Source: UKL13-2 sp036394575 (GTDB taxonomy: Bacteria > Pseudomonadota > Gammaproteobacteria > Burkholderiales > Usitatibacteraceae). Taken from it: 64,000 bases of DNA. Position numbers and translations under genes: made by a program. This document shows positions 34,362-43,532 of this stretch, in pieces. Below the pieces are notes generated by a model. That model searched no databases. It was not told where the DNA came from and saw only the letters and a program-made list of their open reading frames with translations. The first letter of the stretch is position 1, and every line of letters starts with the position of its first letter. The stretch covers positions 1-64,000 of the forward strand of contig DASWEY010000018.1 in assembly GCA_036394575.1 (NCBI GenBank). Direction: 5' to 3'.

Positions 34362-35336
34362 TCAATCGGCGCTGCCCCTCTCCAGAAAAACCGCAACCCG
34401 CTGTTGCACTGCCTGCGCGAGATCCTCGCGCAGGCAGTCGAACATTTCCGCCGCCGGCATCGATCGCAGCCAGGTCAGTTGGCGTTTGGCCAACTGGCGG
34501 GTGGCGGCAAGGGCGGTTTCGCGCAGCGCGGCCGCATCGATACCACCCTCAAGATATTGCCAGGCCTGGCGATAGCCGACCGCGCGCATCGACGGCATAT
34601 CGGGATCGAGCGCGTAGCGCCTGCGCAGCAGGCGTACTTCATCGAGCAATCCGGCTTCAAGCATGGCGTCGAAACGCGCGGCGATGCGCCCATGCAGCGC
34701 CGCACGCTCACCCGGCGCCAGGCCGATGAGCAGTGAGGCATGCGCAAACGCCGCCGGCCCCTGCTCCTGCCCGCGCGTCTGCAATTGCGAAATCGGCGTA
34801 CCGCTCAGACGATAGACCTCGAGCGCGCGCTGGATGCGCTGGGTATCGGTCGGGTGCAGGCGCGCGGCGGTGACGGCATCGACGCGTTGCAGTTCGGCAT
34901 ACAGCGCCGCCAGCCCTTCGCCGGCGAGCAGCGTTTCCAGTTGACGCCGTACGCCCGCATCGGCCGCCGGCATATCGCTGATGCCTTCGAGCAGCGCCTT
35001 GGCATAGAGCATGGTGCCGCCGACCAGCAACGGCGTTCTGCCGCGAGCCAGGGCATCGGCAATGGCGGCATTGGCGTCCACGCAAAAACGTGCCGCGGAA
35101 TAGGCTTCGGGCGGATCGATCAGATCGATCAGTCGGTGCGGATATTGCTGCAGGGTAGCGGCATCCGGCTTGGCGGTGCCAATATTCATGCCGCGATACA
35201 CCAGGGCGGAATCCACGCTGATGATTTCAAGCGGGCGACGAGTCGCAAAATGATCGACCAGGCGGAAGGCCAGCGCGGTCTTACCCGAGGCCGTGGGGCC
35301 GAGCAGAAAGATGACCTTGGCCCCGCTCGTCGTCAT
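34362..35336 (-). CDS. miaA: tRNA dimethylallyltransferase
   Basis: Transfers a dimethylallyl group to A37 of tRNAs that read codons starting with U. The protein has 324 residues from ATG 35336. The P-loop GPTASGKT is at 13-20, followed by IISVDSALVYRGMNIGTAKP and HRLIDLIDPPEAYSA, with LVGGTMLYAKALLEG and TDTQRIQRALEVYRLSG further on, all MiaA hallmarks. It follows mutL by 25 bases on the same strand, a very common arrangement, and likely shares its transcript. Confidence 0.97.
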   Translation of the reverse strand: MTTSGAKVIFLLGPTASGKTALAFRLVDHFATRRPLEIISVDSALVYRGMNIGTAKPDAATLQQYPHRLIDLIDPPEAYSAARFCVDANAAIADALARGRTPLLVGGTMLYAKALLEGISDMPAADAGVRRQLETLLAGEGLAALYAELQRVDAVTAARLHPTDTQRIQRALEVYRLSGTPISQLQTRGQEQGPAAFAHASLLIGLAPGERAALHGRIAARFDAMLEAGLLDEVRLLRRRYALDPDMPSMRAVGYRQAWQYLEGGIDAAALRETALAATRQLAKRQLTWLRSMPAAEMFDCLREDLAQAVQQRVAVFLERGSAD

Positions 35337-35361
35337 CGCTGCGTTGTCATGGTTGCAGCGC

Positions 35362-37215
35362 CTAGCGCCCGCGCATGAACAGCTTGTCGAGATCGCCCAG
35401 CGCGAATTGATACCAGGTCGGCCGCCCGTGGTTGCACTGGCCGGAGCGTTCGGTGGCTTCCATATCGCGCAGCAGGGCATTCATTTCCGGCACGGTCAGC
35501 ATGCGATTGGCGCGCACCGAGCCATGGCAAGCCATGGTGCCGAGAATTTCATCGCGCTTGTCGGCCAGCGCGCGCGAGGCGCCGTGTTCGGCCAGATCAT
35601 CGAGCAATTCGCGCAGCATGGCGTTGACGTCGAGCCCCGGCAGCATCGCCGGCACCGCGCGCACCGCAATTTCAGTGGGCGACAGGATGGCGAGGTCAAA
35701 ACCCAGCTGAACAAAAAAATCGCGGTGGGCGTCGATCAACGGCAACTCGCGCGGCCCCACGGTCATCGCCAGCGGCGCGATCAGGGGTTGCGAGGCGAGC
35801 TGGTTGAGGTCGAGGGCCGTCTTCAATTGTTCATAAACGATGCGCTCATGCGCGGCATGCATATCGACCAGCACCAGGCCATCTTTGTTTTGCGCGAGGA
35901 TGTAGATGCCGTGCAATTGCGCCAGGGCAAAACCCAGCGGCGGCATATCGCCGTCCGCGCGCGGCAACGGCGCACCGGGCGACGATTCGCCCGCGGACTG
36001 CGCCGGGGCGCCGCGCAGGGCCGCGTAGAACGCCGTCGATTCGCGCACCGCCAGCGTGTTGAAGCCGCCCTGCTCGGCGCGCCGCCAATCGGTCTGCTCA
36101 AAACGCGGCGCGATGCCTGGCGGCATCGTGCCATAGGGTGCGGCACCCGCTGCGAAGCCGCCGCTGCCACCGCTGACCCAGGCCCGGGGATCGGCGATCG
36201 CCGGCGAGGTCTCGGCCGCCGAGCGCGACAGCGCCTTGTTGAGGGCATGAAACACGAATTGATGCACTGCACGCGAATCGCGGAACCGCACTTCGGCCTT
36301 GGTCGGGTGCACATTGACATCGACCATGCCGGGATCGATATCGATGAACAGCGCATAGGCGGGCTGGCGCTGGTGGTGCAGCACATCGGCATAGGCTTCG
36401 CGGATGGCATGCGTCAGCAGCTTGTCGCGCACGAAGCGGCCATTGACGAACAGGTATTGGCGATCGCGCCCGGCGCGCGAATAGCGCGGCAGAGCAATCC
36501 AGCCGGCAATCGCAAACGCGGGCGTGCGTTCGTTGATTTCGACGCTGGCCTCGGCAAATTCTTCGCCCAGCACCGCGCGCATGCGGGTGGCGGCATCGCC
36601 GGCCGGATACAACCACAGGCGGCGGCCGTTGTGGGCCAGGCTGATCGCGACCTGCGGCACCGCGAGCGCGATGCGCAGCGCCATGTCCTCGCAATGGCCG
36701 AATTCGGTGGCTTCCGACTTCAGGAATTTTCGTCTGGCCGGCGTGTTGAAAAACAGGTCCTCGGCGGTGACCACGGTGCCGCGTTCCAGCGCCACCGGCT
36801 CCACCGCCGACAGCGCGCCGCCGATCGCTTCGACGGTCGCGCCGCGCGTGGCCGTTTGCGTACGGGTGGCGATGCTCAAGCGTGAGATCGCGGCCAGGCT
36901 GGCCAGGGCCTCGCCGCGAAAGCCGAGGCTGGCCACGCGTTCCAAATCGTCGAGCACGCGGATCTTGCTGGTGGCATGGCGCGCCAGGGCCAGCGGCAAT
37001 TCTTCGGCGACGATACCGTTGCCGTCGTCGCTGACGCGCAGGCGCTTGACGCCGCCCTGCAGCAAGTCGATCTCGATGGCGCGCGCACCGGCGTCGAGGC
37101 TGTTCTCCAGCAATTCCTTGAGCGCCGCGGCCGGCCGCTCGACCACCTCGCCGGCGGCAATCTGGTTGATGAGCAGCTCGGGAAGTATGCGAATGGCGGT
37201 AGGCTGGGAAGACAC
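35362..37215 (-). CDS. mutL: DNA mismatch repair protein MutL
   Basis: Mismatch-repair ATPase linking MutS recognition to strand incision. About 617 residues. The GHKL ATPase domain has ELLENSLDAGA, VSDDGNGI and GFRGEALASL. The C-terminal domain has DMHAAHERIVYE, matching the DxHA(x)2E(x)4E endonuclease motif, together with ACHGSVRANRML and CNHGRPTWYQF, so it resembles nuclease-type MutL of bacteria without MutH. No ATG precedes the conserved IRILPELLINQIAAGEV block; GTG 37215 or GTG 37224 are the likely starts. It lies upstream of miaA. Confidence 0.95.
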   Translation of the reverse strand: MSSQPTAIRILPELLINQIAAGEVVERPAAALKELLENSLDAGARAIEIDLLQGGVKRLRVSDDGNGIVAEELPLALARHATSKIRVLDDLERVASLGFRGEALASLAAISRLSIATRTQTATRGATVEAIGGALSAVEPVALERGTVVTAEDLFFNTPARRKFLKSEATEFGHCEDMALRIALAVPQVAISLAHNGRRLWLYPAGDAATRMRAVLGEEFAEASVEINERTPAFAIAGWIALPRYSRAGRDRQYLFVNGRFVRDKLLTHAIREAYADVLHHQRQPAYALFIDIDPGMVDVNVHPTKAEVRFRDSRAVHQFVFHALNKALSRSAAETSPAIADPRAWVSGGSGGFAAGAAPYGTMPPGIAPRFEQTDWRRAEQGGFNTLAVRESTAFYAALRGAPAQSAGESSPGAPLPRADGDMPPLGFALAQLHGIYILAQNKDGLVLVDMHAAHERIVYEQLKTALDLNQLASQPLIAPLAMTVGPRELPLIDAHRDFFVQLGFDLAILSPTEIAVRAVPAMLPGLDVNAMLRELLDDLAEHGASRALADKRDEILGTMACHGSVRANRMLTVPEMNALLRDMEATERSGQCNHGRPTWYQFALGDLDKLFMRGR

Positions 37216-37523
37216 GATGGGCACAATGACGGGCGGTAGTATGGATGGTGGATAGGGTAGAAAGGGGCGGTGGATGGGGGCGCAAAAGACGCCGTTGCCG
37301 TCCGCCATTCTAGCGGCTCGCGGCGGCGGCAACAGGACACCCCCGGCAAATTCCGCCGCCACAGCACAATCGGACGCTTGACGGCGCCGGGCTTAGTGAC
37401 TATGTTGATTGTCGCAAACGCAACAAAACAAAGAGATACAGCTGTTTCCGAAAGAAAATGTAAGCTGTACGTAACCGCCATGGACGACAATCGGGGCACC
37501 TGCCCCAGCGAAAGATCGCCTCG

Positions 37524-39983
37524 TTGATAATCGATAACACTTCTCTCGAGTTCGCCGGGCGCGACAGCGATCCCGATCCCGCGTCGGCCACGCGGGTGTC
37601 CCCGCAGGATCGCGCCCTCATCGCCCAGCACATCTTTGCCGAACAGGTACGGCTGCTGTACCGTTTTTCCCTGGTCGGCTATCTGGCCGAATTGCTGGTC
37701 ACCTTCCTGCTTGGCGCGATCCTGTGGACCGAGCTCAGCAGCCGCCCGGAGTTGTTTGTCTGGTTCGCTACGGCCTCCCTGCTGATGATTGGCCGCTATG
37801 GCCTGTACAAGTTTTTCATTCGCAGCAACCCGGACACGACCGATCTGTCCAAATGGGAGCAGCGCTTTGTCGTCGGCAGCCTGCTGATGGCCATGTTGTG
37901 GGGCATCATGGGCTCATCCCTCTTGCCCAAGGCGGGCCCCACGCAATTGCCGGTAATGATGCTGGTGGCCCTGCTGTCCACTGGCGCGGTCGCCTATTAT
38001 TCGCCGCATCGCACCCTGTTCGGCTATTCGACGTTCCTGTCCCTGCTGCCGATGGGCATCATGACCATGGGTTTCGGCGATCGCTACGGCTCATTGCTGG
38101 GCGCCGCCATCCTGGTGCTGATGGGCCTGCTGGTGGCCGTGCACAGCAAGGTCTACAAGGCGCTGGGCGATTCGCTGGCGGCGCGCTTCGACAATGTGCT
38201 GATCGCCCTGCGCCTGACCGAGGAGCAGGCGCGGGTGGCCTCCGCCAACAGGGCCCTGGAACAGGAAGCCAGCGAGCGACGCAAGGCCGAACGCGCCGAA
38301 TTGCTGGCCCTGCAGCGGCTCAAGCTGCATCTGGAGCGCACCCCGCTGGGCGTGGTGGAATGGGACACGGAATTCCGCGTCTCGACCTGGAACCCCTCGG
38401 CCGAAGCGATCTTCGGCTTCAGCGCCGCCGAGGTGATCGGCGAATCGGCCTATACCTTGGTGCAGGGCGCCGAGGACAGCGAGCGCATGGCCAGCATGTG
38501 GATGGAACTGATGCAGGCGCAAGGCTCGACGCGGGTGTCGCTGGCCAACCGCACCAAGCGCGGCGAGGTCATCCATACCGAGTGGTACAACACGCCCCTG
38601 GTCGACGCGGAGGGCAATATCATCGGCGTGGCTTCCCTGGTGCAGGATGTCACCGAGCGGCTCAACACCGAGCGCACCATCCACTATATGGCGCACCATG
38701 ACGCGCTCACCGGCCTGCCCAACCGGCGGCTGATGCAGGACCGGCTCAATCAGGCGATCCTGCAGGCGCGCCGCCAGCAGAAGCATGTCGGCCTGCTGTT
38801 CGTCGACCTCGACCGTTTCAAGCTGGTCAACGACACCCTCGGTCACGAAACCGGGGACTATGTGCTGCGCGATATCGCGCGGCGCCTGAGCAAAGTGGTG
38901 CGCGAAGGCGATACGGTGTCGCGCGAAGGCGGCGACGAGTTCGTGATCGTACTGCCCAACCTGGCCAAGCCGGAAGCCGCGCAGATCGTCGCCAACAAGG
39001 TGCTGATCGAATTGGCCAAACCGATCGACGTCTCCGGCCACGAACTGACGGTGACCGCCTCGATCGGCATTTCGCATTACCCGAACGACGCCACCGATGT
39101 GCAGCAGTTGCTGAAACATGCCGATTCGGCCATGTACCAGGCCAAGGACTCCGGCCGCAATACCTCGCGCTTTTTCACCAGCGATCTCAACTTCCTGCTG
39201 TCCAAGCGGCTGGAGGTCGAATCGCGCCTGCGCCGCGGCATCGAGCGCAACGAATTTTTCCTGCGCTACCAGCCGCAGGTGGATCTGATCAGCGGCAGGA
39301 TCGTCGGCCTCGAGGCGCTGCTGCGCTGGAACGATCCGCAGCACGGCGAAATTTTCCCCAAGGATTTCATTTCGGTCGCCGAGGAACTCGGCCTGATCGT
39401 GCCGCTGGGCGAATGGGTGTTTCGCAGCGCCTGCCAGCAGATCAAGCTATGGGAGCAGGCAGGCTATCGCGACCTGACGGTGTCGGTGAACATCTCGCCG
39501 CGCCAGTTCATCTCGCGCAAGCTGCTGCCCTCGATGAAATCCGCGCTGATGGAAACCGGCATCAATCCCGCCCAGCTCGACCTGGAAATCACCGAGACCA
39601 TGGCGATGCGCAATCTCGAACAATCGATCGAAATCCTCACCGAACTGCGCCGCCTCGGCGCGACCGTGTCGATCGACGATTTCGGCGTGGGCTACTCCTC
39701 GCTGGGCCAGTTGAAGCGCCTGCCCGCGAACACGCTCAAGATCGACCAGAGCTTCGTGTCGCAGATTCCGGAGGATCCCAACAGCTGCTCGATCACCGAA
39801 GCGATCATCGCCATGGCCAAGCGTCTCAAGTTGCGCACGGTGGCCGAGGGTGTCGAACGGATCGAGCAGGTCGAATTCCTGCGCGCCAACAGCTGCGATG
39901 CCTTCCAGGGTTATTTCTTCGCCAAACCGTTGACCGCTGTGGAAATCACCGAAATGCTGAAGGCGCAGTCGGTACCCGCATAA
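37524..39983 (+). CDS. Membrane GGDEF-EAL protein with PAS domain
   Basis: An 819-residue cyclic-di-GMP turnover protein. Residues about 40-215 contain five or six hydrophobic helices, then a short coiled stretch (220-265), a PAS domain (about 268-385), GGDEF (about 390-550) and EAL (about 565-815). The cyclase site is a canonical GGDEF (REGGDEFVIV), and the phosphodiesterase site keeps EALLRW, SVNISPRQF, LEITETMA and IDDFGVGYSSL, so both activities are plausible. The start is uncertain: TTG 37524 is used because no ATG lies upstream in frame. It stands alone, with palindromic element copy 5 filling the gap to the convergent amidase. Confidence 0.93.
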   Translation: MIIDNTSLEFAGRDSDPDPASATRVSPQDRALIAQHIFAEQVRLLYRFSLVGYLAELLVTFLLGAILWTELSSRPELFVWFATASLLMIGRYGLYKFFIRSNPDTTDLSKWEQRFVVGSLLMAMLWGIMGSSLLPKAGPTQLPVMMLVALLSTGAVAYYSPHRTLFGYSTFLSLLPMGIMTMGFGDRYGSLLGAAILVLMGLLVAVHSKVYKALGDSLAARFDNVLIALRLTEEQARVASANRALEQEASERRKAERAELLALQRLKLHLERTPLGVVEWDTEFRVSTWNPSAEAIFGFSAAEVIGESAYTLVQGAEDSERMASMWMELMQAQGSTRVSLANRTKRGEVIHTEWYNTPLVDAEGNIIGVASLVQDVTERLNTERTIHYMAHHDALTGLPNRRLMQDRLNQAILQARRQQKHVGLLFVDLDRFKLVNDTLGHETGDYVLRDIARRLSKVVREGDTVSREGGDEFVIVLPNLAKPEAAQIVANKVLIELAKPIDVSGHELTVTASIGISHYPNDATDVQQLLKHADSAMYQAKDSGRNTSRFFTSDLNFLLSKRLEVESRLRRGIERNEFFLRYQPQVDLISGRIVGLEALLRWNDPQHGEIFPKDFISVAEELGLIVPLGEWVFRSACQQIKLWEQAGYRDLTVSVNISPRQFISRKLLPSMKSALMETGINPAQLDLEITETMAMRNLEQSIEILTELRRLGATVSIDDFGVGYSSLGQLKRLPANTLKIDQSFVSQIPEDPNSCSITEAIIAMAKRLKLRTVAEGVERIEQVEFLRANSCDAFQGYFFAKPLTAVEITEMLKAQSVPA

Positions 39984-39990
39984 AACACGC

Positions 39991-40055
39991 AGATCGCCAT
40001 TTGGCGCGGCTCTTCAGGCAAAAACGCCTCAAAACCCGCGCCAGTGCTGGACTTT
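39991..40055. repeat. Dispersed palindromic element, copy 5 (mixed arms)
   Basis: The left arm (39991-40009) resembles copy 7 (CGCAGATCGCCATTTGGCGCGG; 22 of 23 bases shared with copy 7), whereas the right arm (40037-40055) is of the copy 1 type (CCAGTGCTGGACTTT). The arms pair only near their inner ends. The inner hairpin AGGCAAAAACGCCT is intact. It fills the gap between two convergent genes. Confidence 0.8.
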
Positions 40056-40065
40056 GTATTTTCAG

Positions 40066-41382
40066 TCAAGCCCGTGCCAGCGCCGGATTTTTCTTGAAAT
40101 AGCCGCGGATGCCGTCGGCGATCGCCTCGGCCAGCTTGTTCTGATAGGCCGCGTCGCGCAGCTTGCGCTCTTCGTCCGGGTTGGAAATGAATGCGGTCTC
40201 GATCAGGATCGAGGGAATATCCGGCGCCTTCAGCACCGCGAAACCGGCCTGTTCGACCTGCGCCTTGTGCAGGCGGTTGATGCCGCCCATTTCCGCCAGC
40301 ACCATCCGGCCGACCTTGAGGCTGTCGTTGATTTGCGCGGTCTGCGAAAGATCGAGCAGGGTACGCGCCAGATGTGTATCGCGAGTCTTCAGATTCACCC
40401 CGCCGATCAGATCTGCGTCGTTTTCCTTGTTGGCCAGCCAGCTGGCGGCCGTGGATGTTGCGCCGCGTTCGGACAGGGCAAACACGCTGGAGCCATGCGC
40501 CGCCGACTGCACAAAAGCATCAGCGTGCACGCTTACCAGCAGATCGGCGCGCAATTTGCGCGCGCGCTGCACGCGCATATGCAGGGGCACGAAAAAATCG
40601 GCGTCGCGGGTCAGGGCGACGCGGTATTGGGGGTCGTCGTCGAGTTTTTCCTTGAGCTTGCGCGCGATGACCAGCACGATGTCTTTTTCACGCGTACCGC
40701 GGCGGCCGATCGCACCCGGGTCTTCGCCGCCGTGCCCCGGATCGAGCACCACCACGAAAGGGCGCGGCTTGGCGCGACCCTTGCCGTCGGCGGTTTTCGC
40801 GGCATTGTCGGGCTTGCCGTCGCGATTGGCGATGATGGCAGGCGCTTCCGGTGCCTTGGCGATCGTCCCCGGCACCCCTGCCGCCGGCTCGGCCGGGCCA
40901 GGATCGCTGCCGGCATTCTTGCCGAAGGCGGCCACGTCTTCATTGAGCAGGGCCAACATCGGATCGCTGGCCTTGGCCGGATAGATGTCCAGCATCAGGC
41001 GGTGGCCGAATTCGCCGGCCGGGGGCACCGCGAATACCTGCGGCTTCACCTCCACCTTGAGATCGAGCACCACGCGAATCACATTGGCGCGATTGACGCC
41101 GACGCGCACCGCCTGGATGAAGGGATCATCCTTGCCGATCTTGTCGGCCAGTTCCTTCAGCGCCGGCCCCAGTTCGACATTCTCGATGTCGATGACCAGG
41201 CGCTCGGGTTCCTTGACGAAGAAATGCGTGTATTTAAGCGCGGTCGGCGACTCGAAGGTGACGCGGGTGTATTCGCTGGCCGGCCATACCCGCGTGCCGC
41301 TGATTTTCGCCGCCGCATAGGCGGGCGTTGCCAGCAAGGGCGACAGCAGCAGGGGCAGGGACAAGAACTGGCGACGATTCAA
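40066..41382 (-). CDS. amiC: N-acetylmuramoyl-L-alanine amidase, Tat-type signal
   Basis: Cuts the amide bond between muramic acid and the stem peptide in the periplasm during daughter-cell separation. About 438 residues. The Amidase_3 domain has VLDPGHGGEDPGA (zinc histidine), LLVSVHADAF, and the catalytic glutamate in LIETAFISNP; an AMIN-type domain (about 30-140) precedes it. The N-terminus NRRQFLSLPLLLSPLLATPAYA is a twin-arginine signal, as in E. coli AmiC. No ATG fits without overlapping tsaE, so TTG 41382 is proposed. It lies just downstream of tsaE, the usual order. Confidence 0.93.
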   Translation of the reverse strand: MNRRQFLSLPLLLSPLLATPAYAAAKISGTRVWPASEYTRVTFESPTALKYTHFFVKEPERLVIDIENVELGPALKELADKIGKDDPFIQAVRVGVNRANVIRVVLDLKVEVKPQVFAVPPAGEFGHRLMLDIYPAKASDPMLALLNEDVAAFGKNAGSDPGPAEPAAGVPGTIAKAPEAPAIIANRDGKPDNAAKTADGKGRAKPRPFVVVLDPGHGGEDPGAIGRRGTREKDIVLVIARKLKEKLDDDPQYRVALTRDADFFVPLHMRVQRARKLRADLLVSVHADAFVQSAAHGSSVFALSERGATSTAASWLANKENDADLIGGVNLKTRDTHLARTLLDLSQTAQINDSLKVGRMVLAEMGGINRLHKAQVEQAGFAVLKAPDIPSILIETAFISNPDEERKLRDAAYQNKLAEAIADGIRGYFKKNPALARA

Positions 41383-41465
41383 CGCTGTACCGGCGCCCCG
41401 TTCGACGCTGACGCGCGCAATGGTCTGCGCGATTTCGGTGGAGGCCGCAGGCGGGGACGCTGCGC

Positions 41466-41936
41466 TCAGCGCAGCGCTGTCAGCAGCGTGCTGCCGCGAG
41501 TCGAGTATGCCTTCAACTGCGCCTGGCGCGCGTCCAGCGGGGTGGTCGAGAGCATGACTTTCACATCCGGCTGGGGCAGCAGGTCCTGGGCCATTTCCGG
41601 CCACTCGACGAGGCAAATGTTCGCCTCGTTGAATAAATCGCGAAATCCGGCTTCTTGCCATTCTTCGGGATCGCGGAAGCGATAAAAATCAAAGTGATAC
41701 AAGTTTAAGCTAGAAACCATATAAAGTTCAACTAGTGCATAGGTCGGGCTTTTGACGCGCCCCCCGAAACCCAGCCCCCGCAGCAGGCCCCGAGCCAGGG
41801 TGGTCTTGCCGGCTCCCAGCTCGCCCGAGAGGTAAATGGTGGTGCCGGGCTGCAATAAGGGCGCCAGGCGCGTGCCCAGGGCGAGCGTCGCCGCCTCGTC
41901 GGGCAGATCGATAGTCAGAGGGGCTAATTCAGGCAT
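41466..41936 (-). CDS. tsaE: tRNA threonylcarbamoyladenosine biosynthesis protein TsaE
   Basis: ATPase subunit required for t6A37 tRNA modification with TsaB and TsaD. It has 156 residues. The P-loop is LSGELGAGKTTLARGLL, followed by VKSPTYALVELY and LYHFDFYRFRDPEEW, both family signatures, and a C-terminal LVEWPEMAQDLLP. It starts 16 bases from queG on the opposite strand, so the promoters of the two genes overlap. It precedes amiC, with a gap of about 80 bases. Confidence 0.96.
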   Translation of the reverse strand: MPELAPLTIDLPDEAATLALGTRLAPLLQPGTTIYLSGELGAGKTTLARGLLRGLGFGGRVKSPTYALVELYMVSSLNLYHFDFYRFRDPEEWQEAGFRDLFNEANICLVEWPEMAQDLLPQPDVKVMLSTTPLDARQAQLKAYSTRGSTLLTALR

Positions 41937-41952
41937 CCGCTACACTCACCAC

Positions 41953-43056
41953 ATGGAAACAGGAATCAAACACGGGATGGACACCGGCATCGATTTTCAG
42001 GCGCTGGCATCCGACATCAAGGCCTGGGGACGCGAGCTCGGCTTTCAGGAACTCGGCATCAGCGACACCGAGCTCAGTACGGAAGAGGCGCAACTTCAGG
42101 CATGGCTGGACCGCGGCTATCACGGCGAGATGGATTATATGGCCCGCCACGGCACCGCGCGCGCGCGGCCCGCGCAGTTGGTGCCGGGCACGATACGCGT
42201 GATTTCGGTGCGCATGAACTATCTGGCGCCGGACGCGAAGGACAGCTGGGCGGTGATGGACGATGCCGAAGCCGCCTTCATTTCGCGTTACGCCCTGGGC
42301 CGCGACTATCACAAGGTGCTGCGCGCGCGGCTGCAATCGCTCGCCGACCGCATCGAGAACGCCGTCGGCGAATTTGCCTACCGGGTATTCACCGACAGCG
42401 CGCCGGTGATGGAAGTGGCGCTGGCGCGCAAGGCGGGCCTGGGCTGGCGCGGCAAGCACACTCTGCTGCTGTCGCGCGATGCGGGCTCGATGTTTTTCCT
42501 GGGCGAGCTCTACACCAATCTGCCCCTGCCTACCGACGGCGATACCAGCGCGCATTGCGGCACCTGCCATAAATGCATCGATATCTGCCCCACCCGGGCG
42601 ATCGTGGCTCCCTACCAGCTCGATGCCCGACGCTGCATTTCCTATCTCACCATCGAGCATCCCGGCGCCATCCCGGAGCCGTTTCGCGAGGCCATGGGCA
42701 ATCGCATTTACGGCTGCGACGATTGCCAGCTGGTATGCCCCTGGAACAAATACGCGCAGCTTGCCGGCGAGACCGACTTCAAGATTCGCCATCACCTCGA
42801 CGACATCACGTTGATCGAGTTGTTCGCCTGGACCGAGGCGGAGTTCAACGAACGCATGGCCGGCAGCGCCATTCGCCGCATCGGGCACGAACGCTGGCTG
42901 CGCAATATCGCGGTGGCGCTGGGCAATGCCTTGCGTGGCGAGCTGCCCGAGGAGCGAAAGGCGGCGCTGCGCCAGGCTCTGCAAACAAAGGCGGACCATG
43001 ATTCCGTTATCGTGCGCGAGCATGTGCAATGGGCGCTCGCGGTCGCCCCGGTATAG
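41953..43056 (+). CDS. queG: Epoxyqueuosine reductase
   Basis: Cobalamin and iron-sulfur enzyme that performs the last step of queuosine tRNA synthesis. It has 367 residues from ATG 41953; a second ATG at 41977 is possible. The N-terminal domain contains WLDRGYHGEMDYMARH, and two cysteine clusters for 4Fe-4S centres are clear: CGTCHKCIDICPTRAI and CDDCQLVCPWNKYA. The aspartate used in catalysis in known QueG lies in the VFTDSAPVMEVALARKAGLGWRG region. It is divergent from tsaE, with a 16-base gap. Confidence 0.96.
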   Translation: METGIKHGMDTGIDFQALASDIKAWGRELGFQELGISDTELSTEEAQLQAWLDRGYHGEMDYMARHGTARARPAQLVPGTIRVISVRMNYLAPDAKDSWAVMDDAEAAFISRYALGRDYHKVLRARLQSLADRIENAVGEFAYRVFTDSAPVMEVALARKAGLGWRGKHTLLLSRDAGSMFFLGELYTNLPLPTDGDTSAHCGTCHKCIDICPTRAIVAPYQLDARRCISYLTIEHPGAIPEPFREAMGNRIYGCDDCQLVCPWNKYAQLAGETDFKIRHHLDDITLIELFAWTEAEFNERMAGSAIRRIGHERWLRNIAVALGNALRGELPEERKAALRQALQTKADHDSVIVREHVQWALAVAPV

Positions 43057-43062
43057 TCCTGC

Positions 43063-43314
43063 TCAGTGAGCGTCATGCGGCGTGCCGGGTGCGGCGGCAG
43101 GCGGCAAATTTGATTCGGCCGGTTTGGTCGGATAGCGATACCAGTAGATGCTGACGCCGCGCACGCGCGCCGCGGCCTCGATCGCACTTACCTTGGCGTA
43201 ATCGGTTTCCTGGATTGGCGCGGCCGCCTTATCGGGCAGCCAGGCGCAGGCACCGAGCATCATGCAAATCGCGCATGGCGTGCCCATGCCGAAGCCATCG
43301 ATTCGTTTTTTCAT
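43063..43314 (-). CDS. Small predicted lipoprotein
   Basis: An 83-residue protein with a lipoprotein-like start: a basic N-terminus (MKKRIDGF), a short hydrophobic segment and the lipobox LGAC at CMMLGACAW. The mature part is polar and proline-rich at its end (KPAESNLPPAAAPGTPHDAH). A strong GGAGGGCGCG ribosome site precedes ATG 43314. It is convergent with queG (6-base gap). No family was recognised; the ribosome site and signal are the main support that it is a real gene. Confidence 0.65.
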   Translation of the reverse strand: MKKRIDGFGMGTPCAICMMLGACAWLPDKAAAPIQETDYAKVSAIEAAARVRGVSIYWYRYPTKPAESNLPPAAAPGTPHDAH

Positions 43315-43532
43315 CGCGCCCTCCTTTGCGGTGGGAACCCCGTTTGCCGCGAGGCAGCTTCACCTTACGCCCCCGTACCGCGGGACACAAGTCCAGGCGA
43401 CCGTCACTCTTCGCTGTCTGGCGGGACGGGACCCGGATCGATACGCCAGGCAGAAACGACTGCGCCATGCCGGACGACATGGCGCAGCGGGACAGACATT
43501 CCGAATCAGGCGGCCGGAAATACGCCGGCAGG